DNA of 64,000 nucleotides from Echinometra lucunter (lineage: Eukaryota > Echinodermata > Echinoidea > Camarodonta > Echinometridae): contig CM057162.1 in the NCBI GenBank assembly GCA_029962745.1, positions 11,068,123 through 11,132,122 of the forward strand, in the 5' to 3' direction. Of this stretch, positions 35,858 to 45,720 are shown in pieces (the stretch's first letter is position 1; each line of letters starts with the position of its first letter). A model generated the notes under the pieces. That model was not told where the DNA came from, did not search any database, and saw only the letters and a list, made by a program, of their open reading frames with translations. Made by a program: the position numbers and the translations under genes.

Positions 35858-36490
35858 TCAATATTCTCTACCTTGTTTATATATCATTTTGTTTTTGTGT
35901 GTGTTGAAATGTGTTTTATGTTGCTGTTAAACTTTGATGTAAATATGTTTCATCTGTAGCAGTCTATTTTTATTCTGTTTAGGAACCCATTTGAAATAAT
36001 CTCTCGAGCTTTTATGGGTTGTCCTGTCAAGCTTTTCTGAACCTCTTCTTCATGGATGTAGACATGGTTAGTTTAAATAACATGGAAACCTTTATATACA
36101 TTTATACCTTTATACCTCCATGTTAAAATTCACTACCTTTATCAAAATGCGACTCGGGAACGCCGAGACTGAATGAAAATTTGTTGTTTTGGGAATTTGG
36201 GTTTGGGGGATTTTAGCAAATGAGATACAAGGATTTCAGAAGCTTATAACAGTTGTCAGTCACGGTGAAAATCATTGACAAGACTATTCATGAAACGCTC
36301 CCGTGATCCCAATACCGCAAGGTGTTGAATTTCATGTTTACATTTCTACGCACTTTCTAATCTAATTATAACAAGTTTTAAAGTGGCCGCAACACATATT
36401 TTTTACTAAATATATTAAATAATTATTTAGACATTACCTCACAGAAGAATTGTGGGCGTTGAAGTCGGCATTACTTCCTGGAGAAGCCAT
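20295..36490 (-). CDS. CD20/MS4A-like four-pass membrane protein, seven coding exons (left copy)
   Basis: Joining the minus-strand segments 36490-36438, 28466-27980, 25333-25271, 24584-24438, 23251-23117, 20682-20646 and 20401-20295 gives one continuous frame of about 342 residues. Every junction has AG/GT borders and the phases agree. Residues 1-130 are a polar Ser/Pro/Gln-rich tail. Hydrophobic segments follow near 134-157 (HFLAGLLTCGLGI), 178-192 (FVAAGITGLC), 200-221 (INMVMNIICVPFTAIAGI) and 251-280 (LVVTTLLIIVYISELFCAIV). The tail ends EYVPLQSTN. The order of segments, the GITGLCNGAKRSS link between segments 2 and 3 and the N-I-I-C-V pattern in segment 3 resemble the CD20-like (MS4A) family. 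Both ends should be cytosolic; MS4A proteins act in plasma-membrane signalling or sensing. Exons are seen directly, family membership is inference, and exons 5-7 rest on this copy only. Confidence 0.72.
20646..20682 (-). CDS. Left gene exon 6: small cytosolic exon
   Basis: 37 bases encoding AHGSFLMRLPFP plus the first base of a Ser codon. Acceptor TTTTTGAG, donor CCAA|GTAAGT. It was chosen because it alone links the phase-0 end of exon 5 to the phase-1 start of exon 7. This is the weakest exon of the model. Confidence 0.45.
20818..20890. mobile_element. hAT-like terminal remnant (poly-T/G/C with CTGCGTACGGCCA)
   Basis: T-run, G-run and C-run followed by GCTGCGTACGGCCA, matching the right terminus of the complete element at 56,881-57,060. 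It lies in intron 5 of the left gene. Confidence 0.4.
21160..21420. repeat. Palindromic region built from a CACGAG-TCGACA word
   Basis: CACGAGATCGACA, CACGAGCTAGACA, CACGAGCTCGATA and CACAAGATCGACA recur at intervals of about 30 bp. Bases 21,264-21,303 (to CCTATGAGCTC) are mirrored by 21,323-21,361 (GAGCTCATGGGTCTTATTTG onward). It lies in intron 5. Confidence 0.6.
22033..22720. mobile_element. Inverted-repeat element split by an hAT-like MITE
   Basis: Bases 22,033-22,125 (GCTGGAAAACACTCGGGTCG, GCGCCAAGTGTTAAC) are mirrored by 22,636-22,720 (GTTAACACTTGGCGC, CGACCCGAGTGTTTTCCAGC). The loop contains the complete MITE at 22,426-22,624. Confidence 0.65.
22426..22624. mobile_element. hAT-like MITE, 199 bp, with 8-bp target duplication
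   Basis: Flanked exactly by GTTTACTG at 22,418-22,425 and 22,625-22,632. Begins CAGGGGCAGATCCAGGAGG; the other end read in reverse is CAAGCGTGGATCCGGGAGG, giving imperfect 19-bp termini. An 8-bp duplication with CA-GG-type ends is the signature of the hAT superfamily. No coding sequence. Confidence 0.85.
23117..23251 (-). CDS. Left gene exon 5: fourth membrane segment
   Basis: 135 bases, 45 codons, acceptor TTCCCAG. The donor is GTG|GTAAGA, or three bases earlier at ATG|GTGGTA; both keep the phase. It encodes VLFLVVTTLLIIVYISELFC and continues AIVGSSLLYIRL, a membrane segment with one Glu like the fourth segment of MS4A proteins, then a basic stretch. Confidence 0.72.
23430..23680. mobile_element. 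Fragment related to the 58,234 hAT-like element
   Basis: The segment GGCACGTGCCCCC, an A/G-rich tract and GCCGATCATAATTACTATTC parallel 6900-7200 and 58,260-58,600. No intact ends. Confidence 0.45.
24438..24584 (-). CDS. Left gene exon 4: third membrane segment and large outer loop
   Basis: 147 bases, 49 codons, phase 0 on both sides, acceptor TTTTCCAG, donor AAA|GTAAGT. It encodes VINMVMNIICVPFTAIAGI followed by a Trp/Tyr/Asp-rich loop (YHGYYYDHDGYQLK). The first 94 bases align with the right copy at the window edge. Confidence 0.78.
25271..25333 (-). CDS. Left gene exon 3: second membrane segment
   Basis: 63 bases, phase 0 on both sides, encoding FVAAGITGLCNGAKRSSLLFL. The acceptor is CCATGAAG| and the donor TTG|GTGAGA. 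The right copy differs by a single base (Arg to Lys), so this exon is strongly conserved relative to its neighbours. Confidence 0.75.
25437..25620. repeat. ~32-bp minisatellite in the intron, conserved in both arms
   Basis: Six degenerate copies of a unit around GGTCGCTATTCATAATACGA. The same array in reverse complement occupies about 62,885-63,065. Confidence 0.8.
26404..27137. mobile_element. Element with ~50-bp terminal inverted repeats and AACTTTG/GGCCAAGTCGCG word array
   Basis: ATGGTGGCCCCGAACTGCGC and the adjoining GACAGGTCATATGCGCCGTG at the left end are mirrored at 27,087-27,137. Inside the left end, words such as GACTTTGCGGCCAAGTCGCG and AAAGTTGTGAACTTTGCAA recur in both orientations. 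The middle carries a LINE 3' end (26,716-27,086). The right arm keeps only the left part (about 61,760-62,060). Confidence 0.55.
26716..27086 (+). pseudogene. LINE 3' end (reverse transcriptase C-terminus and tail)
   Basis: Reads WNRLPKNIRLFRSKSPFVIL and a stop, matching the W-N-x-L-P-x-x-I-R motif near the C-terminus of many LINE reverse transcriptases. About 310 bases of 3' UTR follow, ending AATAAAGTGATCAGTCAATC with short tandem CAGTCAAT units, a usual LINE tail. The rest of the element is missing. Confidence 0.65.
27420..27515. mobile_element. 3'-end fragment of the GGATTTACGCCGGTG family
   Basis: The last ~95 bp match the end of the complete copy at 38,569-39,091 (TAAGTGTGAGTT, GATCATCC, GGATTTACGCCGGTG). 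Confidence 0.55.
27980..28466 (-). CDS. Left gene exon 2: N-terminal tail and first membrane segment
   Basis: Acceptor TTACATTCAG, then one base completing an Arg codon, then 162 codons. It encodes the Ser/Gln/Pro-rich tail and SKGIIIISIFHFLAGLLTCG, the first membrane segment. Donor CTG|GTAAAG is phase 0. An internal ATG at 28,411 could be an alternative start. A five-residue QSSQP duplication sits just before the membrane segment and is absent from the right copy. Confidence 0.8.
29045..31160 (+). pseudogene. Decayed multicopy ORF with Cys-rich C-terminus, split by a transposon
   Basis: Pieces in shifting frames read APLFKTSPADCGTLYTVLRL, then HIKKFITLHLDLYYQALKML (29,065-29,300), a later LEEANTHEDADTLAH (30,350-30,415), VYCSSGTTVLPSLRW (30,820-30,870) and ELTKCGCKAGCKGRRSCC continuing to CTPVCKCYGGDCK-like text (31,050-31,155). 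This order resembles a multicopy protein I know from coral and urchin genomes whose role is unknown to me and may be transposon-related. Stops, frameshifts and the insertion at 29,798-30,337 make it a pseudogene. It lies in intron 1 of the left gene on the opposite strand. The first part recurs at 55,411-56,165. Confidence 0.55.
29798..30337. mobile_element. hAT-like insertion, 540 bp, 8-bp target duplication, TTTGGAACGG subrepeats
   Basis: Flanked by ATGATATA at 29,790-29,797 and 30,338-30,345. Termini are CCA plus a G-run plus CACTC and, reversed, CCCGGGGGGCACTC. The word TTTGGAACGG, or a close variant, occurs about seven times across the element. The inverted arm at 55,430-55,450 shows the same site without the insertion and with a single copy of the target. 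Confidence 0.85.
31534..31712. repeat. (AAT)n microsatellite
   Basis: AAT, GAT and AAC triplets giving a spurious poly-Asn frame. Confidence 0.95.
31720..34800. other. Left-arm-specific intron DNA, no gene recognised
   Basis: Within intron 1 of the left gene. It has no counterpart in the right arm, which instead carries 54,222-55,410. Contains an hAT-type poly-G/C remnant at 33,371-33,450 that ends in a CAGTGGCGTTACTACC terminus (reverse orientation), and otherwise AT-rich DNA. Confidence 0.6.
35810..35853. repeat. (TA)n microsatellite
   Basis: Pure TA run; the homologous site in the right arm (about 53,225) has only a few units. Confidence 0.95.
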
Positions 36491-36534
36491 CACGAATCTT
36501 AGCAGGTTTTAGAATGCGAAAAGTTTACAATGTA
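36438..36534 (-). CDS. Left gene exon 1: 5' UTR tail and start codon
   Basis: The acceptor TTTCAG at the upstream edge shows that a non-coding exon must precede it. After about 44 bases of UTR, ATG at 36,490 opens MASPGSNADFNAHNSSV. The donor is GTGAG|GTAATG, leaving phase 2. The same exon is conserved in the right copy at 52,577 with an intact donor. Confidence 0.7.
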
Positions 36535-36689
36535 CTGAAATGAATAAAAAAGGAAAAAACAAACAAACAAAATAAAACACACGAAAATTACATGGCCATT
36601 ATTCCAAGGAAATAGAAAATACAATTCCCGCTGACATTTTGGTCATTTTCTCTCCAAATCTTAATGAAATACAATTTTCTTGCCTCAAA

Positions 36690-37030
36690 AAGTAATGATG
36701 GTAATGATAATGATAAGAATGATAATTATATCAATAATGAGGACGACGATGATGATATGATATTAATGACAGTAATTAACATCAAAACGAGGGCGATAAT
36801 AATAATAAGAAAAGTCATCATCGTCATCATCATAATAATAACAGTAATGATGACAATACTACTACTACTACCGCTGCTACTACTACTACTGCTACTACTA
36901 CCGCTACTACTACTACTACTACTGCTGCTACTACTACCGCTGCTACTACTACTACTGCTACTACTACTACTACTCCTGCTACTACTACTACTACCGCTAG
37001 TAACTACTACCGCTGCTACTACTACTACCG

Positions 37031-37064
<34 letters not shown>

Positions 37065-37079
37065 CACCACTACTACTAG

Positions 37080-37145
<66 letters not shown>

Positions 37146-37147
37146 CG

Positions 37148-37186
<39 letters not shown>

Positions 37187-37198
37187 GTACTACTACCG

Positions 37199-37229
<31 letters not shown>

Positions 37230-37330
37230 CGCTACTACTACTACTACTACTAACAATAATAATAATAACATCAATAATAATAATGATAACAATGATAATA
37301 ACATTTATCATCGTTATCATGATTATGAAC
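36690..37330. repeat. Expanded (CTA)n / (GAT)n triplet tract in module A copy 1
   Basis: The CTA portion is about 390 bp here against about 80 bp in each of the other three copies, so it has expanded in this copy only. Long Leu, Thr, Val and Ser frames across it are artefacts. Confidence 0.9.
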
Positions 37331-37959
37331 ATCATAATTATTTTGACAGTTCAAGAAACCCGCAGAGCTTTTAAGCATGACAAATATGTGTTCACAACCG
37401 CAGAAAACTACAAAGAGTAGACATGGAAGAGGAATGTGAAATTTAGTGAATTTGAAAAGTAGTGTCTTCAAGTAGTCTACAATAGAGCCTTCTGGAATCT
37501 GAATAGAAATATTGTTGCGATGGGCAGAACCAAATAATTATGCCCAATGAATCTAATGCACCTACCAGACAAATCTGAGTATGATCTCAAGTTGTATATG
37601 ATGCAGTCCTTTCTTCACGACCAATAACACTGATCTGATGTTGTACGTACGTTCGTAGAATATATAATCAATGACCAATAGGGGTGGGCATATGAGTATT
37701 CATCCGCTCGTGGTAAATCTAGACAAAAGTAAGATGATGTAATGGTATCTAAACAAAATTATTCATATAAAATTGAGTATATTGTCGGTGAAATGTTTAC
37801 GGAAAAATGATTTTTGAAATTCATATTCCTTTTTAAAGCGTCCAAGCTTCAGTGGATTTTATAGGAATTATTTGATCTGCATGCGGCGCATTTAAATTCT
37901 CGCTTGCTGTCAGAAGATGTTTTTGTTATTGTTGTTGAACTGGGTTTTTACAGACGTGT

Positions 37960-38150
37960 ATCAATCAGCTATGATTATTTACGTCCGGGACCGATCTTTA
38001 ACGTCACCATCCGAAAGACGTGGCACAAACTTGAACCAGGGTCTGATCAGAGTTATGTGTGGGCGAGGACAAAGAGCTGACTGCTGACGTTACCGTCAGA
38101 CCAACAACTTCTCCCCAGTTTGGATTTGCTGCTAGCCTCGTTTCAACATT
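37960..38150 (-). promoter_or_regulatory. Possible promoter / non-coding first exon of the left gene
   Basis: Least AT-rich part of module A, with several TGACGT/AACGTCA words resembling CRE sites. On the minus strand CACGTCT|GTAAAAACC could be a donor for the non-coding exon required upstream of exon 1. Equivalent sequence is present in the 48,400-48,600 and 49,200-49,400 copies. No transcript evidence. Confidence 0.25.
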
Positions 38151-38506
38151 CACAAGTTTTGTTACAGCAAAAATTTTCTAAATTAAACCACCGAATTTTG
38201 AAGTTTTATGGATTTCGCTTGGACTCTTTGAACTGAAGTGATTTTCTTAAAGATTTTCTGATGCATATCTGATTTTAAACGTGTTTCCATGGGAGCCTGA
38301 TTTTAATTCATCAGTGTGTCCTATATCTTGCAGGCCGGGCCAAATACATTGTTAATGATCTTCGTGGATATGAGATGCAATGTGGTTAAGGGAGGAAAGC
38401 AGAAAGTGCATTATAACCCCCTTCCCCTCGGTATCTACATCACCACCCCCTAGCTCAAGCCATGAAGGCACGTCCTCCCCTGTCGTCCTCCCCCATCGTC
38501 CTCCCC

Positions 38507-38509
<3 letters not shown>

Positions 38510-38552
<43 letters not shown>
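38510..38552. repeat. (CT)n microsatellite
   Basis: Pure CT run next to the element at 38,569; the inverted copy near 48,840 is shorter. Confidence 0.95.
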
Positions 38553-38554
<2 letters not shown>

Positions 38555-38568
38555 TTCAACTCCTGACC

Positions 38569-39091
38569 CATTAGCGTAAATCCCGGGGGGATGGGGGGGG
38601 GGATATATCCCCCAATTTTTCGAGGGGGGGGGGGGTGGTGTGTACAAACATCCCTCCCACACTTTTTAAGGAAGAAATGATATTCGAATTAATCAGTTAG
38701 TAAAACTTTTAATAATCTGTCATAAATAACCATCTTATTTTAAAATTTCTATTTGAAAATGCGATTAAAAGCCAGGAAAGTGGTTTTTGTTTCGCTCGCT
38801 CATATTTAAGAATTTATATTTGAAAATACGATTAAAAATCAGAAAAGTGGCTATTTTTTGGCTCGCTCATCAAAGTTTATAATATCTATTTGAAAATGCG
38901 ACTGAAAACAAAAAAAAGTCATTTTTTTGCTCGCTTGCTTTACTCCCTTGCAAAATGAAAAAAAATAGAACGTTTGTAAGGGGGTGGGTGAGGGTATGTG
39001 TTTATACTTAAGTGTGAGTTGTACAGAAAAAAAATAATCGCCCAAAAGTTAGATCATCCCCCCCACTCCTCAAAGTGGATTTACGCCGGTG
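38569..39091. mobile_element. hAT-like non-autonomous element, 523 bp
   Basis: Begins CATTAGCGTAAATCCCGG and ends GGATTTACGCCGGTG, imperfect inverted termini. Flanks TCCTGACC and GCCTGATC agree at six of eight positions, a decayed 8-bp duplication. The interior repeats TTTCTATTTGAAAATGCGAT units, each followed by a GCTCGCTCGC-type motif. Other copies lie at about 4184 and 27,420, and a truncated inverted one at 48,656-48,830. Confidence 0.65.
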
Positions 39092-39099
39092 GCCTGATC

Positions 39100-40480
39100 C
39101 CCCCCCCCCACACACACACCTCTCCGTTGGAGATCTCTGTTTGATTTGTTTTTAAACCAAAGAAGTGAGAAAGAGGAGTACATTCATGATTTGCCTCATA
39201 TTTTTCAATGTTTTCTCAGAAGCGCGGAAGGGATATGGGTAGGATGGACCAGTTTCCTGTTTACTTGTCATAACTGGCCTATTTTAGCATTAAAAATAAA
39301 TCTGAACGCCATCCTCCCTCAAATACAAAAGGTAGCTCCTCCACAGATTACAGAGAGCATCATCAAACATCTATTAGGAATGAGAGGAATTAAAATGTGC
39401 ATTACTTAGCAATGTCCCATCATGATAAAGGGCTCGTTTTACTTCCCTATCCGCAAACGTTAAGGCTATATAATGAATGCGGAATTAAACCAAAATTTTC
39501 ATTAGACCAAACCCTTCAGAGGCTGAGCAAAATATTTGATACTTTAAAGATATGACCTACTGAACTGGAATTCATGGGCGATGCCAGAGTATTTTCATAG
39601 GGGGGGGGGGGGGGGGGCAAAATAATAGTCAGGCAGCGGGGCAACAGCGAAAAGGGGCACTTTAAAAAAAGGTGGGGCACTCACAAAGGGCCAACACGAG
39701 AAGGAAAAATAACGGTCTGAGGTGTTGGTATACCCCTGCAATCGTTCTAACACACTTTGAAGGATCATTTTTGACATGTATTTTCTCATTTTTACGTAAT
39801 AACTATGATTATGCAGGTGTTAAGACTGCGCTGATTATCGCAATAATTTGCGTACGTAGCAAAGCGACAGAGCAAAAAAAAAAAAGACTAAGTATGTTTT
39901 GCTGAAGGCGTATTTGGATCAGGGCCTATTAACAGTGACTTGATGGTATAAATCATTTTCGAGTTGTCCCCTATTATTGTCATTTTCATCGATTAACCCG
40001 TTAGTTTTCCTCTTTGACCAAGCAATAATGTTTACTGCGTTTTGGAGGTCTTATAATGTCCGATATTTCACTAGAACAAAAAGGTGAAACTGCAAGGGGT
40101 TTTGGTTTTAAGCTCGGGTTCGACATGCATAGGACTGGATATACTAGCATGAGTTAAGAGCGAGCGAGCTTCTGGAGGGGGAAAAAGGAAGCAATACCCT
40201 CACTGCTGTAAATTAGATGCACCGTACGTTCTTATCAAAGTTGTACCCCCGGCTCTTCTTCCTCCTCCTCCTCCTCCTCCACTTTCCTTTCAGACTGTAA
40301 TCGTATCATGAACAAGGTAGGCCCTAGTCTGTTTTAATGCTTCGCTGATTCTTTGCAGCTATATATGCATATTGCTGTTTTGGAGACTCTAAATCACATA
40401 CCAGATGTGAAAAAGGAATAATGAAAAGAGGGGAAATGGCACAGGAAAAGAGGGCGCTAACCAGACGAAAGGGCAAAGCT
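39100..40480. other. Intergenic, no gene recognised
   Basis: Has a G-run at 39,601-39,617 and an (CTC)n stretch near 40,255-40,290. No splice-supported exon. This block separates module A from the triplet array in the left arm only. Confidence 0.6.
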
Positions 40481-40491
40481 CTTTATTATGT

Positions 40492-40612
40492 GAGTTTGGC
40501 CAACTCGGCTTCAACAGGGAAAAAATAACGTGGTGCATGTTCCTCTGTTAGGTAAGCAAAAGAAAATACACCATGTTGTAACGCTCTGACACCGAGTTGG
40601 CCAAACTCTGTA
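40492..40612. repeat. Short inverted repeat (GAGTTTGGCCAACTCGG)
   Basis: GAGTTTGGCCAACTCGG at the left is mirrored by CCGAGTTGGCCAAACTC at the right, with about 85 bp between. Each arm is also internally near-palindromic around TTGGCCAA. Confidence 0.7.
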
Positions 40613-40755
40613 ATAAACATGATAAAGCGCTCTGGAAAAGGGTAGAGTACTATAGAAAAGGCCGACATGTGTTAGATTTTTAGGGGCACTTGTCGGATGG
40701 AGAATTGCTTCGAGCACCCTTTGTGATGGATATGTTGCACAGTATAAATTGTCTC

Positions 40756-41000
40756 TAGTAGAAGTAGCAGACGTAGTATTAGTAGCAGTAGTAGCAGGAG
40801 TAGTAGCAGTAGTAACAGCATTAGTAGCAGTAGCAGTAGCAATAGCAGTAGTAGCAGCAGAAGTAGCAGCAGTATTAGTAGCAGTAGTAGTAGTAGTAGT
40901 AATAGTATAGTAGTATTAGTATTATTATTATTATTAGTAGTAGTAGTAGCAGCAGTAGCAGCAGTAGCAGCAGTAGTAGCAGCAGTAACAGCAGTAGCAA

Positions 41001-41031
<31 letters not shown>

Positions 41032-41217
41032 TGTAGAAGTAGTAGTAGTAGTAGTAGTATAGTAGCAGTAGTAGCATGGTGTAGTATTAGTATTAGTATT
41101 AGTAGTAGTAGTAGTAGTAGTAGTAGCAGCAGCAGTATAGTAGCAGTAGTAGCAGTAGTAGTAGCAGTATAGTAGCAGTAGTAGTAGCAGTAGTAGCAGT
41201 AGTAGAAGCAGTAATAA

Positions 41218-41253
<36 letters not shown>

Positions 41254-41416
41254 AAGCTGTGGTAGTAATAGTAGCAGTATAGTAGTAGTAGTAGTAGTAG
41301 CAGTAGTAGTAGCAGTAGTAGTAGCAGTAGTAGTAGCAGTAGTAGTAGTAGCAGTAGTAGCAGTAGCAGCAGTAGAAGTAGCAGTAGTAGTAGTAGTGGT
41401 AATAGTATAGTAGTAC

Positions 41417-41451
<35 letters not shown>

Positions 41452-42235
41452 TAGTAGTAGTAGTAGCAGTAGCAGCAGAAGCAGCAGTAGCAGCAGTAGC
41501 AGCAGTAGCAAGAGTATTAGTAGTAGAAGTAGTAGTATTAGTAGTAGTAGTAGTAGTAGTATAGTAGTAGTAGTACGTAGTAGTACTAGCAGCAGTAGTA
41601 GTAGTAGTAGTAGTAGTAGTATAGTAGCAGTAGTAGTAGCAGAAGTAGCAGTCGTACAGTCGTAGTACCAGTAGTAGTAGTAGTAGTAGTAGTAGTGGCA
41701 GTAGTAGCAGTGGTAGTAGTAGTAGCAGTATAGTAGTAGTAGTAGCAGCAGTAGTAGCAGTAGCAGTAGCAGTAGTAGCAGCAGTAGTAACAGTAGTACC
41801 AGTAGCAGCAGTAGCAGCAGTAGCAGCAGTAGCATCAGTACGAAGAGTAGTAGTAGTAGTAGTAGAAGTAGTAGTAGTAGTAGTATAGTAGTAGTAGTAC
41901 GTAGTAGTAATAGTAGCAGTAGTAGCAGTAGTAGTAGCAGTAGTAGCAGTAGTAGTAGCAGTAGTAGTAGCAGCAGTATAGTAGCAGTAGTACCAGTAGT
42001 AGTAGCAGTAGAAGTATTAGCAGTAGTAGCAGTAGTAGCAGTAGTAGTAGCAGTAGTAGCAGTGGTAGTAGTAGTAGTAGTAGTAGCAGTATAGTAGTAG
42101 TAGTAGTAGTAGTAGCAGTAGTAGCAGTAACAGTAATAGCAGTAGTAGCAGGCAGTAGAAGTAGCAGCAGTAATAGTAGCAGTAAAAACAGTAGTAGCAG
42201 TAGCAGCAGTAGCAGCAGCAGCAAGAGTAGTAGTA

Positions 42236-42274
<39 letters not shown>

Positions 42275-45026
42275 TAGTAGCAGTAGTAGTACGTAGTACG
42301 TAGTAGTAGTAGTAGCAGCAGTAGTAGTAGTAGCAGTAGTAGTAGCAGTAATAGCAGTAGTAGTGGTAGTAGTAGTAGTAGCAGTAGTAGCAGTATAGTA
42401 GCAGTAGTACTAGTAGAAGTAGCAGTAGTAGTAGTAGTAGCAGTAGTAGTAGCAGTAGTAGCAGTAGTAGTAGCAGAAGTAGTAGCATTAGTAGCAGTAG
42501 TCCCAGTAGTAGCAGTAGTAGTAGCCGTAGTAGCTGTAGTAGCCGTTGTAGCCGTAGTAGCAGTAGCAGCAGTAGCAAGAGTAGTAGCAGTAGTAGCAGT
42601 AGTATAGTACTAGTACGTAGTAGTAATAGTAGTATAGTAGTAGCAGTAGTAGTATAGTAGTAGTAGCAGCAGCATAATACTAGTAGGAGTAGTAGTAGCA
42701 GTAGTAGTAGTATAGTAGTAGTAGTAGTAGTACGGAGTAGTAATAGTAGCAGTAGTAGCAGTAGTAGTAGTATAGTAGCAGTAGCAGCTGTAGCATCATT
42801 AGGAAGAGTAGAAGTAGTAGTAGAAGTACTAGTAGGAGTAGTAGTAGCAGTAGTAGTATAGTAGTAGTAGTACGGAGTAGTAATAGTAGCAGTAGTAGCA
42901 GTAGTAGTAGCAGTAGTAGCAGTAGTATAGTACTAGTACGTAGTAGTAATAGTAGTATAGTAGTAGTAGTAGGAGTAGTAGTAGTAGCAGCATAGTACTA
43001 GTAGGAGTAGTAGTAGTAGTAGCAGTAGTATAGTACTAGTACGTAGTAGTAATAGTAGCAGTAGTAGCAGCAGTAGTAGTAGTAGTAGTATAGTAGTAGT
43101 ACGTAGCAGTAGCAGCAGTAGCATTAGTAGGAAGAGTAGTGGTAGTAGAAGTAGTAGTAGTTGTAGTAGTAGTAGCAGTAGTATAGTAGTAGTAGAAGCA
43201 GCAGTAATAGTAGCAGTAGTAGCAGTAGTAGTAGCAGTAGTAGCAGTAGTAGAAGCAGCAGTATAGTAGCAGAAGTAGCAGTAGTAGCAGTAGAAGTAGT
43301 AGCAGTAGTAGCAGTAGTAGCAGTAGTAGTAGCAGTAGTACAGTAGTCCCAGTAGTAGCAGTAGTAGTAGCAGTAGCAGCAGTAGTACCAGTAGTAGCAG
43401 TAGCAGCAGTAGCAGCAGTAGCAGCAGAAGCAGGAGTAGTAGTAGTAGTAGTTGTAGTAGTAATAGTAGTAGTAGTAGTATAGTAGTAGTAGTAGTAGTA
43501 GTAGCATAGTACTAGTAGTAATAGTAGCAGCAGTAGTAGTAGTAGTAGAAGCAGCAGCAGCAGTAGTAGCAGTAGTAGCAGTAGTAGTAGCAGTAGTAGT
43601 AGTAGTAGCAGTATAGTAGCAGTAGTAGTAGCAGTAGTAGTAGCAGCAGTAGTAGCAGTAGTAGCAGTGGTGGTAGTAGTAGTAGCAGTATAGTAGTAGT
43701 AGCAGTAGTAGTAGCAGTAGTAGCAGTAGCAGTAATAGCAGTAGTAGCAGGCAGTAGAAGTAGCAGTAGTAGTAGCAGTAAAAACAGTAGTAGCAGTAGC
43801 AGCAGTAGCAGCAGCAGCAAGAGTAGTAGTAGTAGAAGCAGTAGTAGTAGTAGTAGTATAGTAGCAGTAGTAGTAAGTAGTACGTAGTAGTAGTAGTAGT
43901 AGCAGCAGTAGTAGTAGTAGCAGCAGTAGTAGCAGTAATAGCAGTAGTAGTGGTAGTAGTAGTAGCAGCATTGTACTAGTAGGAGGAGTAGTAGTAGTAG
44001 TAGTAGTAGTAGTATAGTAGTAGTAGTACGGAGTAGTAATAGTAGCAGTAGTAGCAGTAGTAGCAGTAGTAGCAGTAGCAGCAGTAGTGGTAGGAGTAGT
44101 AGTAGCAGCAGTAGTAGCAGTAGAAGTAACAGTAGTAGTGGTAGTAGCAGCAGTAGTAGTGGCAGCAGCAGTAGCAGCAGTAGTGGTAGTAGCAGTAGCA
44201 GTAGTAGTAGTAGTAGTAGTAGCAGCAGCAGTAGCAGTAGAAGTAACAGTAGTAGTGGTAGTAGCAGCAGTAGTAGTGGCAGCAGCAGTAGCAGCAGTAG
44301 TGGTAGTAGCAGTAGCAGTAGTAGTGGTAGTAGCAGCAGCGGTAGTAGTAGTAGTAGTAGCAGTAGTAGCAGTAGTATAGTAGCAGCAGCAGTAGTAAAA
44401 GTAGTATAGTAGCAGCAGCAGCAGTAGTAGTAGTAGTAATAGTAGTTTGTATCAGTAGTAGCAGTAGTAGTACTATAGTATTAGTATTAGTAGTAGTAGT
44501 AGTAGTAGCATTAGTAGTAGGAGTAGCAGCAGCAGTAGTAGTAGCAGTAGTATAGTAGCAGCAGCAGCAGCAGTAGTAGTAGTAGTTGTTGTATCAGTAG
44601 TAGCAGTAGTAGTAGTATATTATTAGTATTAGTAGTAGGAGTAGCAGTAGGAGTAGCAGTAGTAACAGTAGTAGCAGTAGTAGCAGTAGGAGTAGCATTA
44701 GTAGCAGTAGTAGTAGAAGTAGTAGAAGTAGTAATATTAGTAGTAGCAGTAGTAGCAGGAGTATTAGCAGGAGTAGTAGCAGTAGTAGCAGTAGGAGCAG
44801 TAGTAGCAGTAGTGGTAGTAGCAGCAGTAGTAGTGGCAGCAGCAGTAGCAGTAGTAGTGGTAGTAGCAGCAGCGGTAGTAGTAGTAGTAGCAGCAGCAGC
44901 AGCAGCAGTATAGTAGTTGCAGTAGCAGTAGTAGTAGTAGCAGTAGTAGTACCAGTAGTAGAAGTAGTTGCAGTAATAGCAGTAGCAGCAGTAGCAGCAG
45001 TAGCAGCAGTAGCAGGAGTAGTAGCC

Positions 45027-45076
<50 letters not shown>

Positions 45077-45134
45077 CGTATAGCAGCAGTAGTAGCAGTA
45101 GTAGCAGCAGTAGCAGCAGTAGCAGCATTAGCAG

Positions 45135-45179
<45 letters not shown>

Positions 45180-45205
45180 CAGGAGGAGTAGTAATAGTAG
45201 TAGTA
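40756..45205. repeat. Giant imperfect triplet array, TAG/CAG type, ~4.45 kb
   Basis: Almost every base belongs to AGT, AGC, AGA, AAT or GGT triplets in a constant register broken by TAGTATAG phase shifts. Higher-order units are visible: the block near 44,110-44,200 recurs near 44,224-44,325 and again near 46,219-46,310. Minus-strand frames up to 311 codons of Leu, Thr, Tyr and Ala are artefacts. Confidence 0.95.
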
Positions 45206-45720
45206 TCCATTCTTGTTGAAATTAGTCCATGCGTTTGTTTTATGCAACAGATTCTTGAGAAGCCTTATTTTCGGTTTACCACAGCGACATTTCAGAAAAC
45301 TACACGGATTATTCATTATTCAGCGGCAAGTTAGTGACTCGACTCGAAAATATAAAGCAATACATGGGCTTCCTGCCCATTTCCGTATTTTGTTCTGAAC
45401 AATTTGTTTTTGTCTATCAAATGCTTTCATGTGTTTGTCCCATCGATATACGGGTACTTATTGTCGTGTTTGGGATCGGATTTAGTGTTTAGTTCAACCG
45501 TCCAGCAATAAAGAACATGTACATTGAAGACACGAAATACTCAAAGTTAAAGGATAGGTTGTAACATTTATTTAGGTGATGTATAACTCGAACATAAGAA
45601 TTACAAACAGAAGTCTAAGAGTAAGTCTGATGGTGACTGTACTCTGATGTAGTCTGAAGTATTCTGGTTCTCTCTGATTGGAGTCCTGAAGTGAACCCCT
45701 TTTATAATGGGTAAACCCTC
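45206..45720 (-). repeat. Module U, copy 1 (LTR-like unit)
   Basis: A ~515-bp unique block abutting the arrays, repeated at 46,661-47,224 and, inverted, at 50,571-51,135. On the minus strand it has a TATA-like TTATAAAAGGGG near 45,703 and an AATAAA about 140 bp downstream, an arrangement like a short LTR. It is cut at its 5' end by the next array. Confidence 0.45.

Larger units (their letters stand above)
36438..38190. repeat. Module A, copy 1 (contains coding exon 1 and triplet repeats)
   Basis: A segment of about 1.75 kb present four times: here, 47,225-48,651 (same orientation), 49,158-50,570 and 51,719-52,629 (both inverted; the last is partial). It holds exon 1, a GAT/CTA triplet tract and a CpG-richer stretch with TGACGT-type words near 37,960-38,110 that could be promoter or 5' UTR. 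Confidence 0.8.

Noticed and set aside
36664..37374. Long Leu/Thr/Val/Ser-rich frames, including one of 236 codons
   Set aside because: Triplet repeats lack stops in several frames on both strands; there is no codon bias, domain or splice context.
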